This document shows, piece after piece, positions 31,527 through 42,000 of a stretch of DNA of 64,000 nt (its first letter is position 1; each line of letters starts with the position of its first letter). Position numbers and translations under genes: made by a program. The notes under the pieces were generated by a model, which was not told the origin of the DNA, did not search any database, and worked only from the letters and a program-made list of their open reading frames with translations. The DNA is from Limnephilus marmoratus (Eukaryota > Arthropoda > Insecta > Trichoptera > Limnephilidae), in NCBI GenBank assembly GCA_917880885.1, contig OU862927.1, positions 36,607,571 through 36,671,570 of the forward strand. The letters are read 5' to 3'.

Positions 31527-31897
31527 GTACCAGAACATCCGACGGAATTTGGTTATTTCATGCTGAATCGAAGGGCCAATATTTCTACTCTAATGGTACC
31601 AGAACACCTGATGGACCATTAGTCCTTCGAACGGGATCGAAGGGTCGAAGTTTCTACTCTAATGATACCAGAATATCTATGAGACATTGGTTCATCGAGC
31701 CGGATCGAAGGGCCAATGTTTCTACTCTAATGGTACAAACCTGATGGAACATTAGTCATTCGAACCGGATCGAAGAGTCAACGTTTCTACTCTAATGATA
31801 CCAGAAAATCTATGATACATTGGTCCATCGAGCCGGATCGAAGGACCAATGTTTCTACTGTGATGGTACCAGAACATCTGATGGAATATTGGTCCTA
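31527..31897. repeat. 69-bp minisatellite, right part
   Basis: Continues the array at 29886-30315 after LINE-J1, with five to six units (TTTCTACTCTAATGATACCAG variants). It ends where the L2-type LINE begins, at about 31897. Confidence 0.85.
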
Positions 31898-34461
31898 CTT
31901 ATGGGAGGAATTCAAGTATTGTCAGGCTATTTGTAAGCTGGGAATGTTTGTCCATCTTTAATAACAATAATTAAGACAATTTTCCGACGGAAAAATCCAC
32001 GATGTCTCTGGAACTCCGTTAAAACTATCATCGCTAATAACACCGTGCAAACCTCTATAGACATTACTCCGCAGGCCTTCTCTAAGTTTTTCTCTGAAAA
32101 AAATAGAATCCATTCGCGCCTCCACATCTTCTGCCCCCCCGCCAATATTTACAGCCAATTCCAAAGGAACACTGTCATCCTTCAAACCTACAACGCTAGA
32201 AGAAGTAGAAAAGTTAATTTTAAGTTCGCCAAATAAACAATGTGTTTTAGACCCTATCCCAACGTGGCTTCTCAAGAAATGTTGCAACGTGTTAGCCCCC
32301 TACCTGGTTCACGTGTTTAATAAGTCCCTAAGCACAGGTGACTTCCCGGAAGCACTTAAGTATGCAGTAGTTACCCCAATTATAAAAAAACCACAGCTTG
32401 ATGCCGACAACTTGGGTAATTATCGACCTGTGTCAAATCTGCCTTTCATAGCAAAACTACTCGAAAAAATTGCTGCTTCCCAAATAACCTCCCACTTAAA
32501 CCTAAATAAATTAATTACCGATAATCAATCCGCTTACAGAAGATTCCACTCAACAGAAACCGGGTTACTTCGTGTCCTGTCAGACATTACCCTTGCCATA
32601 GAGTCAGGTAAGTTAGCACTTCTTTCACTTTTAGATATGAGCGCCGCATTTGACACCATTGATCACGACTTTCTCATTAAGAGACTAGAGGTAACATTTG
32701 GTTTGCATTCTAACGTAAAAAAATGGCTACAATCCTATCTATTGAATCGCTCACAAGCAGTGAAGGTGGGAAATAAACAATCTAACTTCACAAAACTCTC
32801 TTCAGGGGTACCCCAGGGATCCGTTTTGGGTCCACTTCTCTTCATCCTCTTCACAAATGATGTCGCAAGAATTATCGAGTCATTTGGTCTCCTTTCTCAC
32901 TGTTATGCCGACGATCAGCAAGTCTACTTTTACTGCTCACCAAATGAGATCACCAGCCTTAAAATTCGCACAGTTGAGTGTCTAGAAGCAATTAGTTTCT
33001 GGATGTCCTCAAACAAACTGAAGCTCAATTCATCAAAGACCGAATTTCTGTGGGCAGCCACAAATAGACGTCAACATCTAATAGACAACTCACCAATTTC
33101 TATTTCCGGCAATGACGTAATTGCGAAAACAACTGTCAAACTTCTGGGAGTTTATCTGGATTCAGACCTTTCATTGAAAAGTCAGGTGAATAGGACCGTT
33201 AGCACAGGGTTCTTCTACTTAAGACAACTTAAATCAGTTCGTAGGAACCTTTCAACAGAAGCAACTAAGCTTCTTGTGAATTCATATATTGTATCACGTC
33301 TTGATTACTGCAATGGTATCTATGCAAGTCTTCCTAAATGTCAAACTGATAAATTACAATCGGTGTTCAATGCCGCAGCACGACTAATCACTGGGGTACC
33401 CAAGTTTTCGCACATTTCGGAACACCTCCGAAATCTTCACTGGTTGAAGTGCCCTGAAAGGATCCAGTATAAGTTATGCTGGATGGTGTTTAAAGCTATC
33501 AATGAAATGGCTCCACCCTATATCTCTGAACTATGCATTCCGGAAAATATAGGTCCAAGGCAGTCATCTCTTAGATCAGCGACATCATCTGCAATTGGAA
33601 GGTTGAAAGAACCCAAGCGAAATCCGAACACTAATTTTGGTGATCGTGCGTTTGGAGTATCCGGCCCTGAGGCTTGGAATAAACTTCCCATGGAATTGAG
33701 ATGCATAACCAACACAGCGGAATTTAGATCCAAACTAAAAACTCACTTTTTCAAATACTCATTTCCATAAATTCGTCATTTGATTTAACTTGATTTAAAT
33801 TTCGTAATTTTTATTTTTTATTTCTGTTTATTTATACTCTAATAATTGTTTGTATCCACGAATATATACTATTTTATTTGCTATTCCCTACAACTATTCA
33901 TGAAAAAGTCAAAATGCTATTGATCTACCTAACAATAGACTGTCAGTGATAATCTAACACCTCAATCTGTTTAATGTTGTGCGGTGAATCATCTTAATAC
34001 GGTAAAGATCGGCGATTAATTTCAATAATTTATTTAAGATATCCATACGTTTTCGTAAATCCGATAATTTTGCATCCATGTCCTTAAAAAGTAATATTAT
34101 GTAAAAACTTCCTTCTTCTTCTGGCGCTGTGTATGATTCTGGCGAAAGTATGACATGTATAAGATGTGTAGAAGTATTTTTAAATGTAAATACTTATACG
34201 TTAGTTATAAATCTCTAACTTTAAGTCATGATTGTAAACATGTATGTCATTGAGTTCAGTTTTAGGTTAGCATTTATATGTCTTAGTCATAAGCCACTAG
34301 CTATAAGTCTTAGATGTAAGTCACTAGTTATAATTGTAAATCTTAGTTATAAGCCAGTAATATTATTATTTTATGTATTTATTTGTACAGCGCCCTTGAG
34401 GTGATTTTTCGCGAAAACGGCGCTATATAAATTAGCCAAATATTATTATTATTATTATTAA
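31898..34461 (+). mobile_element. L2/CR1-type LINE, 5'-truncated
   Basis: Contains the coding region at 31975-33770, a 3' UTR of about 690 bp, and a terminal GGCGCTATATAAATTAGCC followed by (ATT)n at 34438-34461. GCGCTATATAAAT plus an ATT microsatellite is the typical 3' end of the L2/CR1 group. The 5' part (ORF1, most of the endonuclease) is missing. It abuts the minisatellite on the left. Least decayed element in the window. Confidence 0.85.
31975..33770 (+). pseudogene. L2/CR1-type LINE reverse transcriptase, one frameshift
   Basis: Reverse transcriptase that copies LINE RNA at the nick site. The first part (LWNSVKTIIANN ... FSKFFSEK) is in one frame, then an A7 run at 32097-32103 shifts it; the second part continues (IESIRAS ... 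LDPIPTWLLKKC) into an unbroken frame to 33770. From the internal Met at 32289, motifs are NYRPVSNLPF (residues 44-53), the catalytic Asp in LLDMSAAFDTIDH (116), GVPQGSVLGP (173-182) and YADD (206-209), followed by the thumb and a C-terminal domain with LHWLKCPERIQYK and PEAWNKLP. The core is intact. Lack of a 5' region and the frameshift mean it is not autonomous. Confidence 0.85.
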
Positions 34462-35204
34462 TTTTATAGTGTCGTTTTTGTGAAAAAATCACCCATGTAA
34501 TAGAACTGTCGATGCCAATAATTTATACAAGCACAGATAGGCAAATAAAATTTATGGTCTGATCCACTTGTGTCAATTTAGCAGCAAAACTAACAATCTT
34601 TAGCAAGATAATTAAATGTGAAATTATTAGGCCACCACTCGAGGCTGGCCTCGGTTGTAAAACACAGATGGCGGTACAGTATAGACGGCGCACTTAGCCG
34701 AGACTTGAACCCGGTGCGGTAGGTGATGCAATGTTTGCTGATTCAGGAGGTCATCATATTATTTTATTATCATTAAATTTGTATTTTCGCTGAGGGCAAC
34801 ACTCGCGGCGTCAGGGAAGAGGGAAAGAACCTTCTCCAATATAAATAAACGAGATTATCTTCAATGGCAGTGGGAATATAAAACACACGACTATACGCAA
34901 GATTCAACACATTTTTTCCCATAAATAATGATAAATATAAAACAAATGATGATTCAAAAGCTCCATAGCTCACGATGGTAAAGACGTTGCACTGCCCTAA
35001 TATTACATTCAGCAAATTTGCAAATATCATGACGCCAGATTTTCCGAAAAGAAATTTCATGATTCATACATTTCATGATCAAATAATTCGGAAATTCATG
35101 ACGTTTCACGAATTTTTTAAAGGTATACGGATATTTCAAAGCTCTCCAGCTCATGATAGATTACTACATAAGATATAAATTAGATGCATTAACCCGTAAA
35201 TTCC
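34462..35204. other. Spacer with a faint tRNA-like B box
   Basis: On the minus strand near 34735-34690, CGCACCGGGTTCAAGTCTCGG looks like a T-arm/B box, possibly an old SINE head. Otherwise nothing supported; overlapping short frames at 34773-35178 have no known family. Confidence 0.35.
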
Positions 35205-35650
35205 AGTAGAAGATGCTCTCAGTATCGCCCTTGTGTAAGACCACCATTCAAATTGAAACGTTGCTTTTTTTTTTACATGAGCTCCACACAGGGGGCCCTG
35301 AGGAAAATAATTTCCCTCAGGGCCTATGTCATCTTTGGGGATGCTGTGTGGAGGGTTATTTTAAGGAAAGGAAGGAGAGGAGAGTTCTGGAAAGAAAAAG
35401 GGTTTAAGGGGTGGGTAGGAATCTGGGGTTCAGTGTGTCTTGGTCATCCGCCTCCAAGACCTAGACAAACCTCACCCCTGCTAAATCACCAAACGTAGCG
35501 AACCACTTGGGGTGACCTATGGCAGAGGCGTTGGTTATCCAATAAAGGTTCCCGGGGCGGCGGTACATCTGAAAAGCTAGGTACTTCCCTTACCTTTCAT
35601 TCTCATACCCTTCAATCTCACGACGTACCCCAATTTATTGAGTAATTATA
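35205..35650 (+). mobile_element. SINE-C copy 4, interrupted by SINE-B
   Basis: GATGCTCTCAGTATCGCCC to GAAACGTTGCT (35212-35264) is a SINE-C body piece. The next part (ATCTGAAAAGCTAGGTACTTCC) resumes at 35567 after SINE-B copy 5. About 25-30 bp of the body is missing at the junction. Head and tail are not present. Confidence 0.7.
35265..35566 (-). mobile_element. SINE-B copy 5 (short subtype), intact double hairpin
   Basis: Minus-strand copy with T-run at 35265-35274 and 5' end GGCGGCGGTAC at 35566. Outer arms CTCCACACAG (35282-35291) and CTGTGTGGAG (35344-35353) pair perfectly; inner arms GGCCCTGAGG (35294-35303) and CCTCAGGGCC (35315-35324) also pair perfectly. The last ~105 nt matches LINE-A (58905-59010). 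Inserted in SINE-C copy 4. Confidence 0.85.
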
Positions 35651-36044
35651 GAAAAAATCAGATAAAAACAGTATCAAAGCAAATTTCCTGATGCCAGAGC
35701 TCACCCATCTAGTATTTTTGTTGGGAAACAGAAACATATTGTTTTATAAATTGTGGTGCATGCGATCGCAGTCGGGGGCGTCGCTACTGAAAATATTGTT
35801 CAAACCAGTGCAAAATTCAAACATTATTTGTTTGTCAGCTGTTTTCCTGACCACCTGTACACATAACTTTGTAAATCTGAAACTCGAGTTTGTTTGAACA
35901 CATGATAGCAGAAAATCACCTTCAAAGGACAATGCGTTATATTCAATGTTGATTATCACCTTATTCAAGATTTTACAATCACTTAGCAAATACATTTGTA
36001 CTATTCGTACCTAATGAAACAGTTATTTGCTCTCTGTACCTAAG
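35651..36044. other. No recognised feature
   Basis: Contains CCAGAGCTCACC at about 35693, a motif of Helitron-like family D, but too short to call. No coding frame of known family. Confidence 0.3.
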
Positions 36045-36110
36045 TATTAGTAGCAGAGTGAACAAATGCTTTGAGTTCCCAGGCCGGTGCCTCGGGTTCA
36101 ATCGTCCACT
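36045..36110 (+). repeat. tRNA-like stretch
   Basis: TTAGTAGCAGAGTGAAC (A-box-like) followed about 40 nt later by TCGGGTTCAATCGTCC (good B box). Probably a SINE head whose body has been displaced by the LINE-A insertion that starts at the next base. Confidence 0.4.
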
Positions 36111-36665
36111 TTTTTTTTTACATTAACTCTACACAGGAGGTCCTGACGAATATAATGTCTCTGTCATCTTTGAAGTTGCTGTGTGGAGGGTCTTTTTGAG
36201 GAAAGGAAGGAGTGAACATTGGTCTTGAAGAGACCCATATTGAAGGAGGGAGGGAAACACAGAAGCCGGCAAATAGTTCCACAGCCGAGCTGTTGAACTG
36301 AAGAACGAGTCGTAGAAACGACCCGTTCTCATGTGACTAATGTCAACCGTGTACGAACGTTGGGCGCGTGTTTGGCGTGTTTCCCGACTTTGCACCGGTG
36401 CCGAGGGGATCAATGACGCTAGTTCCTCGGAGCATCTTCCATTGTAATACCGGCAGAACAAGGACAGCATTTCCACCTGGCGGCTATGCTCTAAAGATTG
36501 CAATCCGTCTGTTAAGATGGGAGAATCTATCAAACGGACCGCCCGTTTCTAGTAAGTCAAGGTTTTTTTTGGGAGCTCCAGACCAGAGGTGGCTGCCAAA
36601 TTCAACCGTGGGGCGCACTTGCGATTTGTACAGGGTTAGCAGTAGTCCACTGGCCAAGTCCTCCA
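36111..36665 (-). pseudogene. LINE-A copy 2, C-terminal reverse transcriptase remnant
   Basis: On the minus strand: LYKSQVRPTVEFGSHLWSGA, a frame break near 36500, then DSPILTDGLQSLEHSRQVEM, LFCRYYNGRCSEELASLIP and a C-terminus ending LLPFLKKTLHTATSKMT. The T-run at 36111-36119 is the A-tail. The outer hairpin arms are CTCTACACAG (36127-36136) and CTGTGTGGAG (36179-36188), with one G-U pair; the inner stem is decayed. CR1/Jockey-group by pattern. Confidence 0.8.
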
Positions 36666-36669
36666 CCAT

Positions 36670-36990
36670 TCAATTCGGGAGGCGGGTATGGGATACTGCC
36701 ATAGGTCACCCCAAGTGGTTCGCTGCGTTTGGTGACTTAGCAGGGATGCCCGGATTCGTGGGGTGAGGTTCGTGGCACGAGGGAGACCCTTTGACCTCTC
36801 CAGCCGGACTCTCTCGACCCATCGCAGTGGGAGGGATGGATTCATACGTGATCGTGATCACTCCTGGACACACTGCTTCACAGATTCCTACTCGTCCTAC
36901 CTACCCTTTCCTTTAAAAGACCCTCCACACAACATCCTCAACAATGAAATAGGTCCTGAGGTAAATTATTTTACTCAGGAATGTGGAATT
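36670..36990 (+). mobile_element. SINE-B copy 6 (long subtype)
   Basis: Begins TCGGGAGGCGGGTATGGG and runs in the long-subtype form to CCTCCACACAACATCC and an altered hairpin (GGTCCTGAGG ... CTCAGGAAT). It lies head to head with LINE-A copy 2, five bases apart. The GGATAACC block of the 5' end is deleted. Confidence 0.75.
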
Positions 36991-38171
36991 AATGTTCACA
37001 ACAGCATGAGGAACGTCGGCTGGCAAGCGTAAGAACTCTTGGATTTGCATTTTTATTAATCTCTCCAGTCTGAATGATAGTTTGTGACTAAGCTACTGTC
37101 ATGTTTCCCGCCGCCCGCATGGCCTAGCAACAAAAACCTGCGGAACGGGTAACTGCTAGTACAATATTATTATGACGTAGGCAGGTACCTACTCTTTGGT
37201 CCCTTAGCAACGCTTGGTTGTTTTATTTTAATTCGACATATACCTATTTTCATCGTTATGACTCAAATAGCACTGTTTTACATAATCCGAATCATAATAT
37301 GTAAATTAGTGAACAAATAACAATGTATTTTAAAATAAAATAACTTAATACTTGAGGACGTGCATTTATACATGAATCACTTTATTGGTTTCGGAACAAT
37401 CGTACCTTCTTCGGAGAATATAATGTTTACCAACTTAGTATTACAAAACTATTGGAGAACATGGGAGAAATTATTAGTGAAATTATTAAATTATTAAATT
37501 AAAGTGGGGGTGATTAGTGAAGGTGGAGAGAGGAGATAGAACGGACGGGGAATGGGAAAAATCGTAAGACAGTTATTTGTTAAGAAATTAAAGTTGATAT
37601 TTAGTTGGGCAAGGGTTGAAATGTTTCTCCGCTTCTGACAAAGATGTCAGGCATAGATGTAGTTCCAAGATTTGCACATAGATGTTAGGAGTGGCGATAG
37701 TCTTCCCTCTCCAAAGGACCCTGTAGTAAGTTATAAATAGGATGAATTAATTATTCTCTACCTCTTCTGCATTAGTTTGCCTTTTTTTATTTATTTATTT
37801 TTTTTTTTTATTGAACAAAAAAATTAAGATTTATAACTAGAAAAACAAAAAGTACATCATAAGTACAGTAAAAGTACAGTTTAAAAGTTGGATAAGTACA
37901 AAAGTTAATAACAGAAAACAAAATACATATATCCAGTAGGTACTTAAACAATAGAGATTTATAATTATAAATTTAGCCTTTAAAAGGAAACTTTATATTG
38001 TCGGTCCCGTTGGGGGGATTTAATAATTTATTTGGATTGGATTGTTGTACATTAGTGCCAATAAATTAATTTTCTATCTACCTTGAATTTCTTGTTGGAG
38101 TTTTTAAAGTTCTAAAAAATTTGCATTTGATTAATCGAAGCAGACCCTAAAAGTTATTACTTAGTTAAAAG
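36991..38171. other. Spacer with a hammerhead-like motif and a T-rich LINE-like end
   Basis: On the minus strand at 37414-37387, CCGAAGA-stem-GAAACC resembles the Penelope-like 3' motif with one core change. At about 37790-38110 a long T-run followed by sequence may be the A-tailed 3' end of a minus-strand LINE, but the coding is too decayed to name. Confidence 0.35.
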
Positions 38172-38760
38172 AAAGTGAATGCCGATAACTCCATTAATGG
38201 AGGACTGAATGCCGTTGGCGCTAATAAAAAAAACTATCAAAAGAAGCGAAGCTAGCAGTCCACAATAGAGTCCTGGTACCTACCCTGATGTATGGCAGTG
38301 AGGCGTGGAACTGGCAGAGGAAGGATGAAAGTAAACTGAATGCTGTTGAAATGAGATCTTTGAGGCGTATGTGTGGTAAAACAATGTATGATCGTGTGAG
38401 ATATGTGGATATCCGCAAATAATGTAAGGCTGATGTAAGCATAATGAGTAAGATTAAGAAAGGAACCCTCAGATGGTTTGGGTATGTAGAGCGAATGAAC
38501 GAAGAAAGTAGTGTAAGAAGAATATACGACGCAAATGTGAACGGTAGAAGAAGTTGGCGACGTCCGAAGAAGACACGGCACGATCAAGTTAATCAGATAC
38601 TTGAGTCGGGCCATGTCAAAATTCAGAATAATAGAAGAGAATGTATGAGACGATGTATGAATGTGAATAAGGCTAAGAGTGTGTGCCAAGATCGTGTTGT
38701 TTGGCGGTCCGTCTTCTCTGCCTACCCCTGCGGAAAAACGGCGTGACGGTTAGTTAGTTT
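38172..38760 (+). pseudogene. RTE-like LINE fragment (LINE-R2) with (TTAG)n tail
   Basis: C-terminal part of the LINE-R reverse transcriptase over several frames: NGGLNAVGANKK-like start, AVHN.VLVPTLMYGSEAWNWQ-like middle (frameshifted), then from 38444 IKKGTLRWFGYVERMNEESS, RRIYDANVNGRRSWRRP, DQVNQILESGHVKIQNNRRE and VWRSVFSAYPCGKTA, stop at 38746. It ends GTGACGGTTAGTTAGTTT, a short (TTAG)n tail as in the 49.2 kb copy. Confidence 0.85.
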
Positions 38761-39180
38761 AAAGAAATTAAATGGGGTTGTAAGATAGTTATTATTAACT
38801 TTAAAAAAATTGAGATAGGGTAATAAGATGTTTATTAGTTAATATTTAGTTAACAAAATGAAGATTGGAGTGTAAGATGGCTATTTATCAGTAATTATTA
38901 AATTAAGATGAAGCTGTAAGATAGTTATTTACAAGTTATTATTTAGTTAACAAAACTAAGATGGGACCGTAAGACAGTTATTTCCAAGTTAATATTTAGT
39001 TAAAAACTAAAATGGGACCGTAAGATAGTTATTTTTAAGTTATCATTTAGTTAACAAAACTAAGACGGGACTGTAAGATAGTTATTTATTAGTTAACAAA
39101 ATTAAGATGGGACTGTAAGATGGCTATTTATACGTCATTATTTATTTGACAAAACTACGCGACAAAAGATAGTTATTATT
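38761..39180. repeat. Minisatellite of about 51-54 bp
   Basis: Units of AAGATGGGACYGTAAGATAG-TTATTT-..-TTTAGTTAACAAAAC. Landmarks near 38958, 39009, 39062 and 39104 give periods of 51, 53 and a shortened 42. It directly follows the LINE-R2 tail. A related unit is at about 37555-37615. Confidence 0.75.
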
Positions 39181-39756
39181 TAATTAATAATAATTCATTT
39201 CATTGGTCTGTCTTGGGACTAGGAATCGAAAGATGTTACGTGTAAATTGACGACAACAGTTCTCTTTAAAATCGGTATAGATCACACTTGCATATTCTGT
39301 TCAGTGAATCAGTCAATTATTATTGCTTTGCAAGATAATTGAAAACAGAACGGTTTCAATAACAAGAAAAAATAATAACTCGATTTATTGTCGTTCTAGA
39401 AAGAGAAATTAAAAATAATGTTATCGGTAGTTGATATTGCAACTGTCACGATAAAATAGAGTGGTTATTGATTGCCATAACGTTATATTGAATCTTTTAA
39501 CAGATATATTGATAACATTTTGAAATTTGTCTAAGCAATTGGTTGCTAAGAAAATAAATTAGATTGACTTAACGTATAAAAATAATAATGCATTACATTA
39601 CTTTTCCAAGACATATAAAAACGTATTTCGAAGACGTAAACATGAAAAAATTATGCTGGTGATTACCAAAATTTTAGACATTTTATGCTTATTGTGATTA
39701 TAGTAGGAGGATTAAAAATATTGTCAGGTTAGAATATTTGTATATTAATTTTTTAA
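39181..39756. other. AT-rich spacer
   Basis: No coding frame, RNA gene or repeat that I can support. Confidence 0.3.
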
Positions 39757-40112
39757 ACGAAAGAAAATAGAGAAATTAAGAGAGAAAAGAAGGAAAAGAG
39801 AGAAAAGGAAGAAAATAAAGAAAAGAGCGATAAAATAGAAAGAAAGAAAAGAAGTAAAAATAAGAATAAAATAAAGAATAGAAATACGTAAAGGAAAGAA
39901 AACAGTAGAAGAAAGGTAAGAAAAAGAAAGAAAAGAAAAAATGAAAAAAAAAACAAAGAAAAGAAAAGATGGAAGAGAAAGAAAAGATAGAAAAGAGAGA
40001 AGGCAAAGAAAATAAAGAAAGAAAATAACAAACAGAAAAGAAAAATACAAAATCAAATAAATAAGAAAAAAGAAAGCAAGGTAAAGAAAATAAAGAAAGA
40101 AAACTATATAAA
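39757..40112. repeat. Long polypurine tract (GAAAA-rich)
   Basis: About 350 bases almost free of C and poor in T on the plus strand (AAGAAAGAAAAGAAG-type). The long Phe/Leu/Ser-rich frames on the minus strand (up to 195 codons) are artefacts of this composition. It may form triplex DNA. Confidence 0.85.
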
Positions 40113-40124
40113 ACTGGCTTTTCC

Positions 40125-40452
40125 CGCGGCTTCGCTCGTATGGTGTAAGGGGGGTTCCCACTCCGCCTCCTCCACCTCCCCCCACCCCCTCCCTCCATAC
40201 CCCCCGCTCCTCCATCCCCCCCCAATCTCTCACTCCCTCCCGCTTTCCATACATTCAGTTTTAAAACCTCGCGTGCCACCCATAACAATTTTTTTATACA
40301 AATTTCATAATGCCAGACCTCAGCTTTTATAAAAACCTTGTCCTGACAATAACGAACACACAAAAAAAAGAATTATCCAATTTGGTGCAGTCGTTCGAAA
40401 GTTATGCGCTTAGCAACACATTCAGCGATTGATTTTTATAATATAGATAGAT
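40125..40452 (-). mobile_element. Helitron-like element HEL-D4
   Basis: Matches HEL-D2 from the C-rich block through TATACAAATTTCATAATGCC, CCTTGTCCTGACAATAACG and AATTATCCAATTTGGTGCAG to the ATAGATAGATGG end. The CTAGT end is replaced by CCCGCGGCTTCGCTCG near 40125, a variant 3' tip or a different subfamily. Confidence 0.6.
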
Positions 40453-40984
40453 GGATTAAAACAAGTACAAAACAGAAGTCCGTCATAAAAAAATAGACAA
40501 TATTAGAAAGACGTGAAGAAGGCATACCTATACCTAACAATGGGTAGAAAATGGATTAATTATTAATTAATTTATAACACGAGTTTTCCATCACAAGGGA
40601 TACGAATTAAATTCTAAAATTATAAACGCAAAACATGTTACATTTTAAAGGATCGTATCAAAGACAAAGACTTAATTAGCGTTTAGGCTCAAAAACATTG
40701 GCCAAGTAAATACGATAATGTATGACACTAGTTTACCTCGGTCATGTGAGGGAGGTGTTAATTAGTGTTTAGCACGAAGCTCGCCACCACCACCTGACGG
40801 ACAAACTGTAACCGTATACCGTCTAAATTTCTAAATTACATGGCTTTTCTAGGAATACCTATAACAATTTTCGCTTTACTTTCCAAACCATAAATGGCAA
40901 AAACATATATTTTTTCGTCCAATCTCTAATCACTCTAATGGACGTATTTGTGAAATTTTTCGCTTTTACCGAAATTTTCGGCCA
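40453..40984. other. No recognised feature
   Basis: Nothing that I can support. Confidence 0.3.
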
Positions 40985-41140
40985 AAGACATTTCAAGCAA
41001 CGAATCGATTCTGAATGGTAGTCTTTCACTACGGCGATATTGAAAATATCTACCCCTCTGGAACGTGCCGCAAGTATATATTTTAAATTAATAAAAAAAA
41101 CGAGTGTGCTTAGATCACACGACTAAAGTAAAAGTTCACT
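40985..41140 (-). mobile_element. SINE-C copy 5, body fragment
   Basis: ACATTTCAAGCAAC, GATTCTGAATGGTAGTC and CTGGAACGTGCCGCAAG are SINE-C body landmarks in minus orientation. The head is replaced by other sequence and the (CCCTAT)n array follows. Confidence 0.65.
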
Positions 41141-41159
41141 AACTTATATCTCCCTCTTA

Positions 41160-41370
41160 TCCTTACCCTCATCCGCATCCCTATCCCTATCCCTATCCCT
41201 ATCCCTATCCCTATCCCTATCCCTATCCCTATCCCTATCCCTATCCCTATCCCTATCCCTATCCCTATCCCTATCCCTATCCCTATCCCTATCCCTATCC
41301 CTATCCCTATCCCTATCCCTATCCCTATCCCTATCCCTATCCTTATTCTTATCCTTATCCTTACCCTTAC
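41160..41370. repeat. (CCCTAT)n hexanucleotide array
   Basis: About 29 near-perfect CCCTAT units at 41168-41341, flanked by CTTATC and CTTACC variants. The minus-strand frames read (Gly-Ile)n and (Asp-Arg)n and are artefacts. The unit differs from the insect telomere repeat CCTAA and from CCCTAA by composition. Confidence 0.95.
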
Positions 41371-41854
41371 CACTCCCTAATTCAAGCGTGCGTAAAGGCC
41401 CCGACCGTTCGCCTAGCAATCGATCACCGTTCGTATTGTTTACCGTTCGCATTATCTATCGTAACAATCACAACTTTTCGTAACGCATCCACCAGCTTAC
41501 CCCCCAAGTCGAGCGTGCGTAAAGAAGTTTTACTTCAAAAATTATGAATTAACACACATTTACGACATCCGAATTCGTAGCCACGTTTTGTAACCGCTCA
41601 TCCACGGAACTCGTGATAAGCGTATTTGAGCTAACATGAAACATGTGATCGCAAATATTTCACATGTTGATTTTGTTAATTTGGTAGACAAATACTTACC
41701 TGTTGTTTCAATCCGTCAGTTGACCCATTATTTGACTACAAAACGGATAGAATTGATTCCGGAGCTTACCTGTAAAGAAAGAGAAAATATATCTTAGTAA
41801 AACGGTCCACAGCAACAAAAATGTTTAAGACATGATAAAGGAGTATAACATTCA
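41371..41854. other. No recognised feature
   Basis: AAGAGTGCGTAAA-type motif (CAAGCGTGCGTAAAG and CGAGCGTGCGTAAAG) is repeated at 41383 and 41510, about 127 apart, possibly a short duplication. Nothing else supported. Confidence 0.35.
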
Positions 41855-42000
41855 CAATTGGGGTATTTTGTGAGGCTGAAGGGAGAGGAGATGGGAAAGA
41901 GGAAAGCTGGGCAGTAACTAGCTATTTAAACCTGTTTACCAACACGGCTAAAGCCATTTCAAGCAACATTTCGATTCTGAATGGTAATTTTACTATAAAC
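41855..42000 (-). mobile_element. SINE-C copy 6, body fragment
   Basis: CAATTGGGGTATTTTGTGAGG, GAAAGAGGAAAGCTGGG and CATTTCAAGCAACATTTCG are SINE-C body landmarks on the minus strand. Head absent. Confidence 0.65.

Noticed and set aside
39745..40363. Minus-strand frames of 92-195 codons rich in Phe, Leu and Ser, resembling membrane proteins
   Set aside because: They are the complement of a polypurine low-complexity tract; three overlapping frames look equally 'hydrophobic'.
41160..41370. Interstitial telomere repeat
   Set aside because: Unit CCCTAT/ATAGGG is neither CCTAA (insects) nor CCCTAA (many animals); reported as a microsatellite only.
41110..41452. (Gly-Ile)n and (Asp-Arg)n proteins on the minus strand
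   Set aside because: Translation of the (CCCTAT)n array in two frames.
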